Origin: Streptomyces lichenis
Lineage (GTDB): Bacteria; Actinomycetota; Actinomycetes; Streptomycetales; Streptomycetaceae
Length of the DNA: 64,000 bases
Direction: 5' to 3'
NCBI RefSeq assembly: GCF_023218175.1
Contig: NZ_JALPTH010000010.1
Location: forward strand, 1 to 64,000
Shown here in pieces: positions 1-8,369 of the stretch (within the stretch, counting starts at the first letter, position 1; the number at the start of each line of letters is the position of its first letter). A program made the translations under genes and the position numbers. The notes beneath the pieces were generated by a model. The model was not told the origin of the DNA. It searched no databases and was given only the letters and a program-made list of their open reading frames with translations.

Positions 1-67
1 GTAACCGCCGACCCGGCGTAACCGCCGACCCGGCGTAACCGCCGACCCGGCGTAACCGGCGGTCCGG
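1..67. repeat. 17-bp tandem repeat, cut by the window edge
   Basis: Three perfect copies of a 17-bp unit (gtaaccgccgacccggc) occupy 1-51, followed by a decayed fourth copy to about 67. The array begins at base 1, so it probably extends to the left of the window. No credible coding frame uses it. Confidence 0.85.
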
Positions 68-508
68 GAGACCTCCGGTGCCGGATCGGGAGGCCCCCGG
101 CGCCGAGCGGAGGGCATGCCCGGCGCCGGTCCGGGGGTCCTGGCGCCGAACTGGGGGCCCGGAGCCGCCGGTCCGGGGGTGCCCGGCGCCGATCCGAGGT
201 CCCCGGCCGCCGGTCCGGAAGGCCCTGGCGCCGACCGGAAGGTCCCGGCGCAGGTCCGGAACGTGCCCCGCGCCCGTCCAGGGGTCCCCGGCGCCAGTCC
301 GGGAGTCCCCGGCGTCGATCCGGGGCCCGGCGCCGGTCCGGACGGGGGATGCCCGGCGCCCGTCCCGGGGGGCCACAGGCGTCAGTCCCGGGGGTCTCCT
401 GTGCCCGTCCAGGAGGCCCCGGGCGCCAGCCCCAGGAGTCCCCAGCCCCAGCCCCCGAGGCCCCCGGGCGCCGGTCCCAAGGGGCCTTGCGGGCCGCCTA
501 CGATGGGT
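68..508. repeat. Degenerate ~21-bp GC-rich repeat tract, non-coding
   Basis: About 18 imperfect units of 18-27 bp of the type 'gg-tccccggcgccggtccgg' run to just before the next gene. Several frames stay open only because the DNA is so GC-rich. Their translations are Pro/Ala/Gly/Arg strings without a recognisable domain. I see no gene or promoter motif here. Confidence 0.6.
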
Positions 509-510
509 TG

Positions 511-1542
511 GTGAACGCCTCCTCCTCCGCCTCGGACGCTCTGCGCGCCGCCCTTGCCGGGCTGCTCGACGGGCTGCCGACGACCCGCGCCGCGCAGGCC
601 GTCGACCGGCTGATCGCCAGCTACCGGGGCACCACGCCCACCGACGCCCCGGTGCTCCGGGACCGCTCGGACGTCGTCGCCTACGCCGCCTACCGGATGC
701 CCGCCACCTTCGAGGCGGTACGGGAGGCCCTGGGCGCGCTCCGGGACGCGGCGCCCGACTGGGTGCCGGCCACCCACACCGACGTCGGCGGCGGCACCGG
801 CGCCGCCACCTGGGCGGTGGCCGACGTCTGGGAGGCCGAGGCCCCCCGTACCGCCGTACTGGACTGGGCCGAGCCCGCGCTCGCCCTGGGCCGCGAGCTG
901 GCCGCCGCCTCCGGCATCCCCGAACTGCGCGCCGCCGACTGGCGGCGGGCCCGGATCGGCGCGGCGCTCACCCTGGACCCGGCCGACCTGGTGACCGTCT
1001 CCTATGTGCTCAAGGAGCTGACCCCGGCCGACCGGACCGCCCTGGTCGCCGAGGCGGCCCGGGCAGCACGCGCGGTGGTGGTCGTGGAGCCGGGCACCCC
1101 CGACGGCTACGAGCGGATCATCGCCGCCCGCGACCAGCTGATCGGCGCCGGGTTCACGGTCGCCGCGCCCTGCCCGCACAGCGCCGCCTGCCCGATCGTG
1201 CCGGGCAGCGACTGGTGCCACTTCGCCGCCCGGGTCAGCCGCTCCTCGCTGCACCGCCGGGTCAAGGGCGGTTCGCTGGCGTACGAGGACGAGAAGTACG
1301 CGTACATCGCCGCCGTACGCCTTCCGGTGGCCCCGGTGGCCCCGGTGGCCCCGGTGGCCCCGGTCACCCCGGCCCCCGCCCGGGTGGTGCGGCGGCCGCA
1401 GATCCGCAAGGGCCAGGTGCTGCTGGAGCTGTGCACGGCGGACGAGGGCCTGGCCCGGCAGACCGTGACCAAGCGGCACGGCGACCACTACAAGGCGGCC
1501 CGGGACGCCCACTGGGGCGACCCCTGGCCGCCCGCGCCCTGA
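511..1542 (+). CDS. Rsm22/METTL17-like small-subunit rRNA methyltransferase family protein
   Basis: A 343-residue protein of the Rsm22 family, class I SAM-dependent methyltransferase-fold proteins tied to small ribosomal subunit assembly. The SAM-binding motif VGGGTGAATWA lies near residue 90. Further on is a Cys-rich stretch (CPHSAACPIV then DWCHF, around residues 230-245), which in the family binds an iron-sulfur cluster. A short VAP tandem repeat (12-bp units, about 1325-1370) sits in a linker before the C-terminal segment. I chose the GTG at 511 because homology begins right after it and the upstream frame is repeat DNA. No clear ribosome binding site is visible, so the start is uncertain. 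It converges on the dimethylargininase gene. Confidence 0.82.
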   Translation: MNASSSASDALRAALAGLLDGLPTTRAAQAVDRLIASYRGTTPTDAPVLRDRSDVVAYAAYRMPATFEAVREALGALRDAAPDWVPATHTDVGGGTGAATWAVADVWEAEAPRTAVLDWAEPALALGRELAAASGIPELRAADWRRARIGAALTLDPADLVTVSYVLKELTPADRTALVAEAARAARAVVVVEPGTPDGYERIIAARDQLIGAGFTVAAPCPHSAACPIVPGSDWCHFAARVSRSSLHRRVKGGSLAYEDEKYAYIAAVRLPVAPVAPVAPVAPVTPAPARVVRRPQIRKGQVLLELCTADEGLARQTVTKRHGDHYKAARDAHWGDPWPPAP

Positions 1543-1571
1543 GCGCGTCCCCGGGGCGCGGGCGGCGTCCG

Positions 1572-2402
1572 TCAGGGGGCGGCGGGGGCCGGGCGCAGCT
1601 CCTGGGTGCAGCACTTCACGCTGCCGCCGCCCTTGAGCAGCTCGCTGAGATCGATGCCGATCGGCTCGTACCCCCGCTCCCGCAGCGGGCCGAACAGCCC
1701 CACCGCCGCCTGCGGCAGCAGCACATGGCGTCCGTCGCTCACCGCGTTCATCCCCAGCGCCAGCGCGTCCTTCTCGGTGGCGATCAGCGCGCCCGGGAAG
1801 AGCCGGGCGAGCACGCCCCGGCTGCCCGGGGAGAAGGCGCCGGGGTAGTACATGACCTCGTCCGCCGCCTCGTCCAGCACGCACAGCGCGGTGTCCAGGT
1901 GGTAGAAGCGGGGGTCGATCAGGTCCAGGCCGATCACCGGGCGGCCGAAGAACTCCTGCGCCTCGGGGTGGGACAGCGGACTGGACCGGAAGCCGCGCCC
2001 GGCCAGCAGATAGGTGGAGGTGACCGCGAAGTCGCCCTCGCCCTCGTTGACATGGTCGGGTTCGCGGACGTCGGTGAAGCCGTGCGCGCGGAACCAGTCG
2101 CGGTGCAGCGCCGCCTCGCCGGTGCGCTCCGGGAAGGCGAACCGCGCCCCGAGGACCCGGCCGTCCACCACGGTGGCGCCGTTGGCGGCGTAGACCATGT
2201 CGGGCAGGGTGGCGTCGGGCTCCAGCAGTTCGACGGTGTGGCCGAGGGAGAGGTACCGGTCGCGCAGGTCCTCCCACTGGGTGAGGGCGAGCGGCAGGTC
2301 GACCGGTTTCGCCGGATCCATCCAGGGGTTGATGGAGTAGGTCACCCTGAAGTGCGCGGGTGGGCACATCAGGTAGCGGCGGGGTGAGGCGTCACGGTGC
2401 AC
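1572..2402 (-). CDS. ddaH: Dimethylargininase (N,N-dimethylarginine dimethylaminohydrolase)
   Basis: A 276-residue guanidino-group-modifying enzyme that hydrolyses methylated arginines to citrulline and methylamines. Visible family features are the N-terminal RRYLMCPPAHF block, DMVYAANGA, the acidic NEGEGDF substrate loop, FYHLDTALCVL with the catalytic His, and the C-terminal GGGSVKCCTQEL carrying the nucleophilic Cys. The start is GTG at 2402, because GAGGAG lies 6 nt upstream of it. A longer frame to 2492 would bury that ribosome binding site. The gene diverges from the TetR regulator. An amidinotransferase of the same fold is the main alternative, but the motifs favour dimethylargininase. 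Confidence 0.85.
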   Translation of the reverse strand: MHRDASPRRYLMCPPAHFRVTYSINPWMDPAKPVDLPLALTQWEDLRDRYLSLGHTVELLEPDATLPDMVYAANGATVVDGRVLGARFAFPERTGEAALHRDWFRAHGFTDVREPDHVNEGEGDFAVTSTYLLAGRGFRSSPLSHPEAQEFFGRPVIGLDLIDPRFYHLDTALCVLDEAADEVMYYPGAFSPGSRGVLARLFPGALIATEKDALALGMNAVSDGRHVLLPQAAVGLFGPLRERGYEPIGIDLSELLKGGGSVKCCTQELRPAPAAP

Positions 2403-2606
2403 GAAGAGCTCCTCACGGACGGGCGGGTCGCGCGGTGTCTCCGCGCTCCCACATGATCCGACGTGCGGAGCCCTTCGGGCAGGGGGTCGCACGGGTGACT
2501 TCGCCGACTCACCGCGCCGTGCGCCCCAGCTCTCCCTGTCCTCCCCGGTCTCCCTCCCGCCCTTCCCGCAGACCCGCGCAGCGAGTCATGACGTATCGCT
2601 AAGAGA

Positions 2607-2638
2607 CGAGACGTCTCGCCTAGGTCATCTTGTAGAGT
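2607..2638 (+). promoter_or_regulatory. Palindromic operator and -10 box of the TetR gene
   Basis: A perfect 12-bp palindrome, CGAGACGTCTCG, lies at 2607-2618. It is followed by a -10-like TAGAGT at 2633-2638, only 6 nt before the ATG at 2645. The palindrome covers the expected -35 position, which suits autorepression. No ribosome binding site is seen, so the transcript is probably leaderless. The operator assignment is inference. Confidence 0.5.
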
Positions 2639-2644
2639 GACGGC

Positions 2645-3346
2645 ATGGCAGAGAGCAGCAGAGCGGGGCGTGTGGCGGACACCGGCGACGGGAAGGCCGC
2701 ATCGGCCGAGGGGGCGGGCGCGGGGCCGGCGGGCAGGGGCAGGGCGCCGGACGCCACCCGGCGCAGCGAGCGGTCCCGGCGGGCCATCTACGACGCCGCG
2801 CTCGCCCTGGTCGCCGAGATCGGCTACCCGAAGACCACCATCGAGGGCATCGCCGCCCGCGCGGGCGTGGGCAAGCAGACCATCTACCGCTGGTGGCCCT
2901 CCAAGGCGGACGTCCTGCTGGAGGCCTTCATGGACCTCGCCCGCCAGGCCAACGAGGCGATGGGCGCCGAGGCCGACAGCGAGATCCCCGACACCGGCGA
3001 CCTGGAGGCGGACCTCAAGCTGGTGCTGCGGGCCACCGTGGACGAGCTCAACGACCCGGTGTTCGAGGCGCCGTACCGCGCCCTGGCCGCCGAGGGCGTG
3101 GTCAACCCGGAGATCGCCGCCCGCTTCGTCGGGCAGCTCCTGGAGCCGCAGCTCCAGCTGTACGTGCGGCGGCTGGACGCCGCCCGCGCGGCCGGGCAGG
3201 TCCGGCCCGAGGTCGATCCGCGGATCGCGCTGGAGCTGTTCACCGCGCCGCTCACCGTGCGCTGGCTGCTGCGCACCCAGCCGCTGGGCCATGACTACGC
3301 CGACCGCCTGGTGGAGTACGCGCTCGGCGGCATCGCCCCGCGCTGA
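2645..3346 (+). CDS. TetR/AcrR family transcriptional regulator
   Basis: A 233-residue one-component repressor. Residues 1-40 are a low-complexity Gly/Ala tail. The TetR DNA-binding domain follows at about 42-90 (RSRRAIYDAALALVAEIGY, then GIAARAGVGKQTIYRWWPSK as the helix-turn-helix). Residues 95-230 are the helical ligand-binding and dimer domain (TetR_C type, LRATVDELNDPVFEAPYRAL). It is divergent from ddaH, and the palindrome in between is its likely operator. No efflux pump or enzyme is next to it, so its ligand cannot be guessed. Confidence 0.88.
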   Translation: MAESSRAGRVADTGDGKAASAEGAGAGPAGRGRAPDATRRSERSRRAIYDAALALVAEIGYPKTTIEGIAARAGVGKQTIYRWWPSKADVLLEAFMDLARQANEAMGAEADSEIPDTGDLEADLKLVLRATVDELNDPVFEAPYRALAAEGVVNPEIAARFVGQLLEPQLQLYVRRLDAARAAGQVRPEVDPRIALELFTAPLTVRWLLRTQPLGHDYADRLVEYALGGIAPR

Positions 3347-3618
3347 GCGGCCGGTTCGGCGGCCCGCTCCCCGTGCGCTCCGGGTGCGCCCCCGGGCCCG
3401 TACCCCCGGGAACGGATGCGCGGGACCGCGTGGACCTGCTCACTCCCGGGCCGGTGGGACGGGGGGTGAATCACCCCATAATCCGGCAATCGACCCGCCC
3501 GCGCGGGGGTGTGCGCCCGTCCGCCGCGGCCCCGCGCGAGAACTCCGGTCACTCCACGCACCGGATGGTGGGACGATGGCAGGGACCATTAAGGCTTCGC
3601 AGGGGTGTGAGGGGATAG

Positions 3619-4359
3619 ATGGGCGACGGTACTGGCCGCTACCGCGGCACGGAGGGCAAACTCGCGCAGTGGCTGCGCCGGCGTCCCAAGCGGATCGAGG
3701 CCGAGGGCCCCAGCCGCGAGGAACTGCTCCTGGCCGTCGCCGCCGCGGGAATGCCGCTCGCCCCCGCCGCCCACCCCGTCGGATACCGCTGCTCCTGCGA
3801 GCGCATCGGCTGTCCCACCCCCGCCCGCCATCCGCTCTCGTTCGCCTGGCAGACCCAGTCGACCACCGACCGGGCGCAGCTCCTGCGCTGGACGGAGAGC
3901 CATCCGCAGGCCAACTTCATCACCGCGACCGGCATGGTCCACGACGTCCTGGACGTTCCGTTGGAGGCCGGTCGCGCCGCGTTGGAGCGGCTGCTCGCCG
4001 AGGGGGTGGAGGTCGGCCCGGTCGCCGAGTCGGGGGACGGCCGGATGCTGTTCTTCACCGCCACCCGCGGCACCCCGGAGGACGAGGACGAGTGGTGGCC
4101 CTGCGAGCTGGACTGCCATCCCGAGACCATGGACGAGCACCCGGGGCTGCGCTGGCACTGCCGCGGCTCCTATGTCCTCGTGCCGCCCGCCCGGCTCCCC
4201 GGTGAGCTGGGCGTCGGCTGGCTGCGCGGGCCCGAGCACCCGCTGCCCGACCCGCTGACCCTGCTGGAGACGCTCACCGACGCCTGCGCCCGGCACGCGG
4301 ACCAGCTGGGCGAGCACGAGCACGAGCACCACTCGGTGGCCTGGCCGCTGAGTCGCTGA
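3619..4359 (+). CDS. Bifunctional DNA primase/polymerase N-terminal (prim-pol-like) domain protein
   Basis: A 246-residue protein resembling the N-terminal prim-pol domain found in actinobacterial and mobile-element primases. It has the Cys-containing GYRCSCERIGCPTPARHPL segment, typical of the family's 'CsC...G.C..PGKHP' block, and later the HCRGSYVLVPPARLPG block matching the usual 'h..G.yvvaPPS'. There is no helicase domain, so this is the short stand-alone form seen in streptomycete chromosomes. Activity is unknown. ATG at 3619 follows GAGGGG. The gene ends in a His/Glu-rich tail (EHEHEHH). Confidence 0.72.
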   Translation: MGDGTGRYRGTEGKLAQWLRRRPKRIEAEGPSREELLLAVAAAGMPLAPAAHPVGYRCSCERIGCPTPARHPLSFAWQTQSTTDRAQLLRWTESHPQANFITATGMVHDVLDVPLEAGRAALERLLAEGVEVGPVAESGDGRMLFFTATRGTPEDEDEWWPCELDCHPETMDEHPGLRWHCRGSYVLVPPARLPGELGVGWLRGPEHPLPDPLTLLETLTDACARHADQLGEHEHEHHSVAWPLSR

Positions 4360-4461
4360 ACCGCTGAACCGCTGAGTCGCTGAGCCGCACCGCTGCCCGG
4401 TCACGAGCCCTTGGCCGTCCGCGCTCACGAGCCCTTGGCTGTCCGCTCACGAGCCCTTGGC
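4347..4461. repeat. 9-bp repeats and a triplicated gene end
   Basis: From about 4349 to 4394 the sequence repeats cgctga(a/g)(c/t)c every 9 bp. Next, tcacgagcccttgg occurs three times, at 4401, 4425 and 4447. The last copy is the stop codon and final codons of the lipoprotein gene on the minus strand, so the 3' end of that gene (codons for Lys-Gly-Ser-stop) has been duplicated twice outward. Confidence 0.8.
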
Positions 4462-5445
4462 CGAGGTCACGCCCTGGAGGCGGCTCACCACCGCCACCTG
4501 GTCCTTCCCCGCCCCGGCCGGCTTGACCAGCGCGGCCTGGCTGGAGGCCCACTCCCGGGTGAGGGTGGAGCGCACCTCGCCGGTCAGCAGCGCCTGGACG
4601 TCCGGGCTGACCTTCGGCCGGTAGCCCTCGGCCGCCGTCTGCCGGTCGTAGAAGCGGCTGGCGAAGAAGACCAGCGCGCCGCCGTCCTCGGTGCGCAGCC
4701 CCAGCGGGGCGTACGCGCCGGTGTCCCACGCCCGGTCCACGTACTGGGTGGTCATCCCCGGCCGCCGGGCCGACTCGGCGCGGCGCGTCCGCCACTCGGA
4801 GGTGTTCGGCCCGGGCGCGAAGGACTCCGGCCGCCCGGAGTGCAGATAGTCGGCGTAGGCGCGGCTCAGATCGCGCGGGGCCACGGCCAGCGCGGCGGTG
4901 TCGGGCGCGGCGGGCTCGGCGAGGCCGTCCCGGTCGAGCCGGAACCGGGGTACGCCGTCCTCCTCCAGGATCGCCAGATACGCCACCTCCCAGAGCTGGT
5001 CGCCGCCGCCCCGGACGAAGACCAGCAGCCAGCGGGAGTCGTCGGCGCCGCCCTCGGTGTCCCGGTTGGAGTCGGTGTCGGCGACGAACCAGCGCGGCCA
5101 GCCCGCCTTCTTCGGTATCACGAAGCGGGCGTCGGTCAGCTCCAGCGGCCGGTGCTCCGGGTTGCCGCCGGGGCTGTTGGCGCCCCGGGCCTTCAGACCG
5201 GCCTGGTTGATCGCGGCGAACACCCCGGTCACCCGGCCCGCGTCGCGCCCCGGGTCGTAGGTCTTGTCGGCCGCGTTGTAGGCGTCGGTGAAGTCCTTCA
5301 GGGCCTTCGCCGCCTCGGCCCGGGAGGCCCCCGGCAGCACCTCGCGCTCGCCGTGCACCGTCACGCACCCGCTCGCCGTCAGCGCCAGCACCACCGCCGC
5401 CGCGCACCCCGCGAGTCGCCTCGCCGCCCGCCCCGCCCCGCTCAT
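4447..5445 (-). CDS. Putative lipoprotein of unknown function
   Basis: A 332-residue exported lipoprotein. Residues 1-27 are a lipoprotein signal (RRLAGCAAAVVLALTASGC, lipobox TASGC, lipidated Cys about 27). The mature part has no catalytic motif I recognise. It reads as a globular domain with blocks such as PRWFVADTDS and RWLLVFVRGGGDQLWEVAYLA, in the style of streptomycete DUF8094-like lipoproteins (family guess). It stands alone on this strand. The final codons and stop are duplicated just downstream. Confidence 0.75.
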   Translation of the reverse strand: MSGAGRAARRLAGCAAAVVLALTASGCVTVHGEREVLPGASRAEAAKALKDFTDAYNAADKTYDPGRDAGRVTGVFAAINQAGLKARGANSPGGNPEHRPLELTDARFVIPKKAGWPRWFVADTDSNRDTEGGADDSRWLLVFVRGGGDQLWEVAYLAILEEDGVPRFRLDRDGLAEPAAPDTAALAVAPRDLSRAYADYLHSGRPESFAPGPNTSEWRTRRAESARRPGMTTQYVDRAWDTGAYAPLGLRTEDGGALVFFASRFYDRQTAAEGYRPKVSPDVQALLTGEVRSTLTREWASSQAALVKPAGAGKDQVAVVSRLQGVTSAKGS

Positions 5446-6057
5446 CGGCCGCCTTCACACTCCTCGACCCGCCACCCCGCCTGACCGTGCGAACCCTACC
5501 GGGGCCCAGGCGGGGTCGCGGGCCCCGGGCGGGGGCCTGGGGCCGGGCCATGGGCGGGGGGCAGGGCCGGGCCATGGTCGGGGCGGCGCGCGACCTCGGC
5601 CGCGCTCGGGACGCCGGGGCCCCGGGGTGCCTGGGTCCGCACCCGGGGTGCCTGGGTCCGCACCTGGGGTGCCTGGGTCCGCACCTGGGGTGCCTGGGTC
5701 CGCACCTGGGGTGCCTGGGTCCGCACCCGGGGTGCCCGGGTCCGCACCCGGGGTGCCCGGGTCCGCACCTGGGGTGCCTGGGTCCGCACCCGGGGGGCTT
5801 GGGTCCGCACCCCGTGGACCGGTACGGCCCGGGGGGCCGGGCACGGCCAGGGGCGCCGGCACGGCCAGGGGCGCCGGCACGGCCAGGGGCGCCGGTACGG
5901 CGAGGGGGCGCCGCACCCGTGTGCTCCGGCCTCGGTCCGTACGGTGGAGGCGTCCGCGTACAGGCCGGCCGACCGGCCCTCGAACGGCCACCGCCCACGG
6001 GCCGCCACCGGCCCCGGCTACCGGCGAGGCAGCGCCGCCGCCACCGGGGCCCTGGGG
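5446..6057. repeat. GC minisatellites: nine 21-bp and four 18-bp units
   Basis: Nine tandem copies of a 21-bp unit (cc(c/t)ggggtgcctgggtccgca) fill 5621-5809. Four copies of an 18-bp unit (cggcacggccaggggcgc) fill 5839-5911. Both periods are multiples of three, so several frames on both strands stay open and translate to Pro-Gly-Ala repeats. None has a convincing ribosome binding site or domain. I annotate the block as non-coding repeat DNA between the lipoprotein and hmuV. Confidence 0.75.
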
Positions 6058-7050
6058 CTAACGGCGGGGCAGTGCCGCCGCCTTGATGGCGCCCGCAGTC
6101 GACGGGCCCGCCTCGGTCTTCCGCATGGCCGCCAACCCCCGTACCGGTACGACCAGGGGCGCGCCGCCCGCCGGGTGGGGGAGGACCTCCACGGGGTGGC
6201 GGTACACCTCGCTCAGCAGCTCGTCCCGCAGGACCTCGGCCGGGGGGCCGTCCGCCGCGAGGCGGCCCTGGGCGAGCACCGCGACCCGGTCGGCATAGGC
6301 GGCGGCCAGGCCCAGGTCGTGCAGCACCACCACCACGGCGTCCCCGGCGGCCGCGCGTTCGCGGCAGAGCCGCAGCACCAGCTCCTGGTGGCGCAGGTCC
6401 AGCGCGGCCGTGGGCTCGTCCAGGAGCAGCAGCGGCGCGCGCTGGGCCAGCACCCGGGCCAGCGCCACCCGGGCCCGCTCCCCGCCGGAGAGCGCCGAGA
6501 ACGGGCGGTCGGCCATCGCGGACACCTCGGTCGCGGCCAGCGCGGCGGCCACCTCGGCGTCGTCCCGCTCCTCCCGCTCCGTACCCGCCCACGGGGCGCG
6601 GCCCATCCGCACCACCTCGGCCACCGGGAACGGGAACGCCAGCGAGGCGGACTGCGGCAGCACCGCCCGGCGCAGCGCCAGCTCCGGGGCGCTCCAGGCC
6701 CCGACCGGGCGGCCGGCGATCCGCACCTCGCCGCCCGTGCGGTCGGCGTCCCCGGCGAGCGCCGCCAACAGGGTCGACTTCCCGGCCCCGTTGGGGCCCA
6801 CCAGGGCCAGCACCTCCCCGGCGCGTACGGTCACATCCACCCCGGCCAGCACCTCCCGCCCGCCGAGCCGGACCCGTACCCCGCGCGCCTCGGCGAGCAC
6901 CGCGCCCGGGGCGACCGGAACGGGCACCACGCGGCGCCGGGCCCGCGGCGCCCCCGGCCGGGGGAACGGGACCCCCCGTACCAGCCCCGCCGTCCAGGCC
7001 CGCAGCCTGCACTCCGCCCGGGTCACGCACCTCACGCACTGCGCCCTCAT
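6058..7050 (-). CDS. hmuV: Heme ABC transporter ATP-binding protein
   Basis: A 330-residue ABC ATPase for heme uptake. It has Walker A GPNGAGKST, the Q-loop RRAVLPQSASLAFPF, signature LSGGERARVALA, Walker B LLLLDEPT and the H-loop VVLHDLGLA, in the order and style of HmuV/FecE ATPases. ATG at 7050 overlaps the hmuU stop as ATGA. GGGAGG lies about 7 nt upstream of it inside hmuU, so translation is coupled. The first ~55 residues are an extension with three cysteines (QCVRC and AEC) not usual for HmuV. A short helical tail follows the ATPase domain. Confidence 0.92.
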   Translation of the reverse strand: MRAQCVRCVTRAECRLRAWTAGLVRGVPFPRPGAPRARRRVVPVPVAPGAVLAEARGVRVRLGGREVLAGVDVTVRAGEVLALVGPNGAGKSTLLAALAGDADRTGGEVRIAGRPVGAWSAPELALRRAVLPQSASLAFPFPVAEVVRMGRAPWAGTEREERDDAEVAAALAATEVSAMADRPFSALSGGERARVALARVLAQRAPLLLLDEPTAALDLRHQELVLRLCRERAAAGDAVVVVLHDLGLAAAYADRVAVLAQGRLAADGPPAEVLRDELLSEVYRHPVEVLPHPAGGAPLVVPVRGLAAMRKTEAGPSTAGAIKAAALPRR

Positions 7051-8165
7051 GCCCAGCCTCCCTGCCGGCGCCGGGTTCGGCGCAGCAGCCAGAAGAAGAA
7101 CGGGGAGCCGATCAGCGCGGTCAGCACCCCGAGCGGCAGCTCCGCCGGGATCGCGACGGTACGCGCCGCCAGGTCCCCGGCGACCAGCACCAGCGCCCCG
7201 CCGAGCGCGCTGCCCGGCACCAGGAACCGGTGGCCGGGGCCGGCCGCCATCCGCAGCAGATGCGGGACCAACAGCCCCACGAAGGTGATGATCCCGGCGA
7301 CCGCCACCGCGGAGGCCGTCAGCAGCGCCACCACCAGGATCAGCGCCCTCCGCAGCCGCTCCACCTCCACGCCCAGATGGCGGGCCGGGCGTTCGCCGAG
7401 CGCCAGCAGATCCAGCCGGCGCGCGTACAGCGGCGCGGCCAGCAGCCCGGCCAGCGCGCACGGCAGCACCGCCAGCACCTTCGGCCAGGTCGCCTGGGAC
7501 AGCGAGCCCAGCTGCCAGAAGGCGATCTGGGTGATCTGCGCGTTGTCCGCGAAGAAGATGAACAGCCCGATCAGGGCGCCCGCGAAGGCGTTGACCGCGA
7601 TCCCGGTGAGGATCAGCGTCACCACCTCGGTGCGGCCGCCGTCCCGGGACATCGCGTACACCAGCAGCACCGTGGCCAGCCCCGCGGCGAACGCGCAGAC
7701 GGTGACGGTCCAGTTGCCGGCGAAGGACAGTCCGAGCGCGATCGCCCCGACCGCCCCGACGGCCGCGCCCGCCGAGATGCCGATGACCCCCGGCTCGGCC
7801 AGCGGGTTGCCGAACACCCCCTGCATCAGGGTGCCCGCGCAGCCCAGCGAGGCCCCGACCAGGACCGCCAGCACCACCCGGGGCAGCCGGATGTCGAACA
7901 ACACGCTCTCGGCGGTGCGGTCCAGCCCGTGCCCGCCCAGCCCGACCCGGTGCCGGACGGCGGCGAGCACATCCCCCAGCGGGATGTCGTACGCCCCGAG
8001 CCCGGCCGACAGCAGCGCCAGCGCCACCAGGGCGGCCGCCATCCCCGCCGTCAGCACCCAGGCCGCCCGTCCGCGCGCGGAACTCCGGGGCGGGCGGACG
8101 CACTTGACCGGAAAGTCCTCTCCGACCGCGTCGGCTTCCGGGGCCCGAGTGCCGGCGGCCGTCAT
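7047..8165 (-). CDS. hmuU: Heme/iron ABC transporter permease (FecCD family)
   Basis: A 372-residue permease with about ten membrane helices, of the BtuC/FecCD fold. Diagnostic blocks are RLPRVVLAVLVGASLG, LMQGVFGNPLAEPGVIGISAGAAVGA and the C-terminal FVGLLVPHLLRMAAGP. It would move heme delivered by a binding protein, with HmuV supplying energy. ATG at 8165 has GGAGG 7 nt upstream. A longer frame to 8228 lacks one. The ATG overlaps the stop of a 20-residue open tail ending LVDQAYGGGA, which looks like the end of a lost upstream gene. An iron box lies 115 bp upstream. Confidence 0.92.
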   Translation of the reverse strand: MTAAGTRAPEADAVGEDFPVKCVRPPRSSARGRAAWVLTAGMAAALVALALLSAGLGAYDIPLGDVLAAVRHRVGLGGHGLDRTAESVLFDIRLPRVVLAVLVGASLGCAGTLMQGVFGNPLAEPGVIGISAGAAVGAVGAIALGLSFAGNWTVTVCAFAAGLATVLLVYAMSRDGGRTEVVTLILTGIAVNAFAGALIGLFIFFADNAQITQIAFWQLGSLSQATWPKVLAVLPCALAGLLAAPLYARRLDLLALGERPARHLGVEVERLRRALILVVALLTASAVAVAGIITFVGLLVPHLLRMAAGPGHRFLVPGSALGGALVLVAGDLAARTVAIPAELPLGVLTALIGSPFFFWLLRRTRRRQGGWA

Positions 8166-8225
8166 GCGCCGCCTCCGTACGCCTGGTCCACCAGCGAGCC
8201 GATCACCTGTGCACCGTCCTGTCTT
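8163..8225 (-). pseudogene. Possible hmuT C-terminal remnant
   Basis: The frame ending at the TGA that overlaps hmuU's ATG reads GAQVIGSLVDQAYGGGA and is closed upstream by another TGA after only 20 codons. There is no start codon with a ribosome binding site. In heme operons hmuT normally precedes hmuU and overlaps it, so this tail may be what remains after hmuT was deleted. The call rests on position and style only and is tentative. Confidence 0.35.
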
Positions 8226-8276
8226 CATGGGTCGTGCCGGGGCCTGTGGATCCCCCGCTGAACCCGGAGCTGAGAC

Positions 8277-8298
8277 AGTTTAGGTTAGCCTTACCTGA
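8277..8298 (-). promoter_or_regulatory. DtxR/IdeR-type iron box at the hmuU promoter
   Basis: TTAGGTTAGCCTTACCTGA at 8280-8298 (read on the plus strand) differs at few positions from the DtxR consensus TTAGGTTAGSCTAACCTAA. On the minus strand it overlaps a -10-like TAAACT (8282 down to 8277). Iron-loaded DtxR/IdeR should therefore block hmuUV transcription. The regulator gene is not in this window. Confidence 0.8.
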
Positions 8299-8369
8299 GT
8301 TGCCAGCCCGGCTTCCGGTCATCCACGGGGCCGGTCCAAGCCTCCCGGCGGCCGTGTTTGAATGCCGCG

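Noticed and set aside
1..508. CRISPR array
   Set aside because: Units are directly adjacent without unique spacers and no cas genes are present.
5455..5991. A 178-residue Pro/Gly/Ala repeat protein on the minus strand
   Set aside because: It is generated by the 21-bp and 18-bp repeats. Equally open frames exist on the other strand and no ribosome binding site fits.
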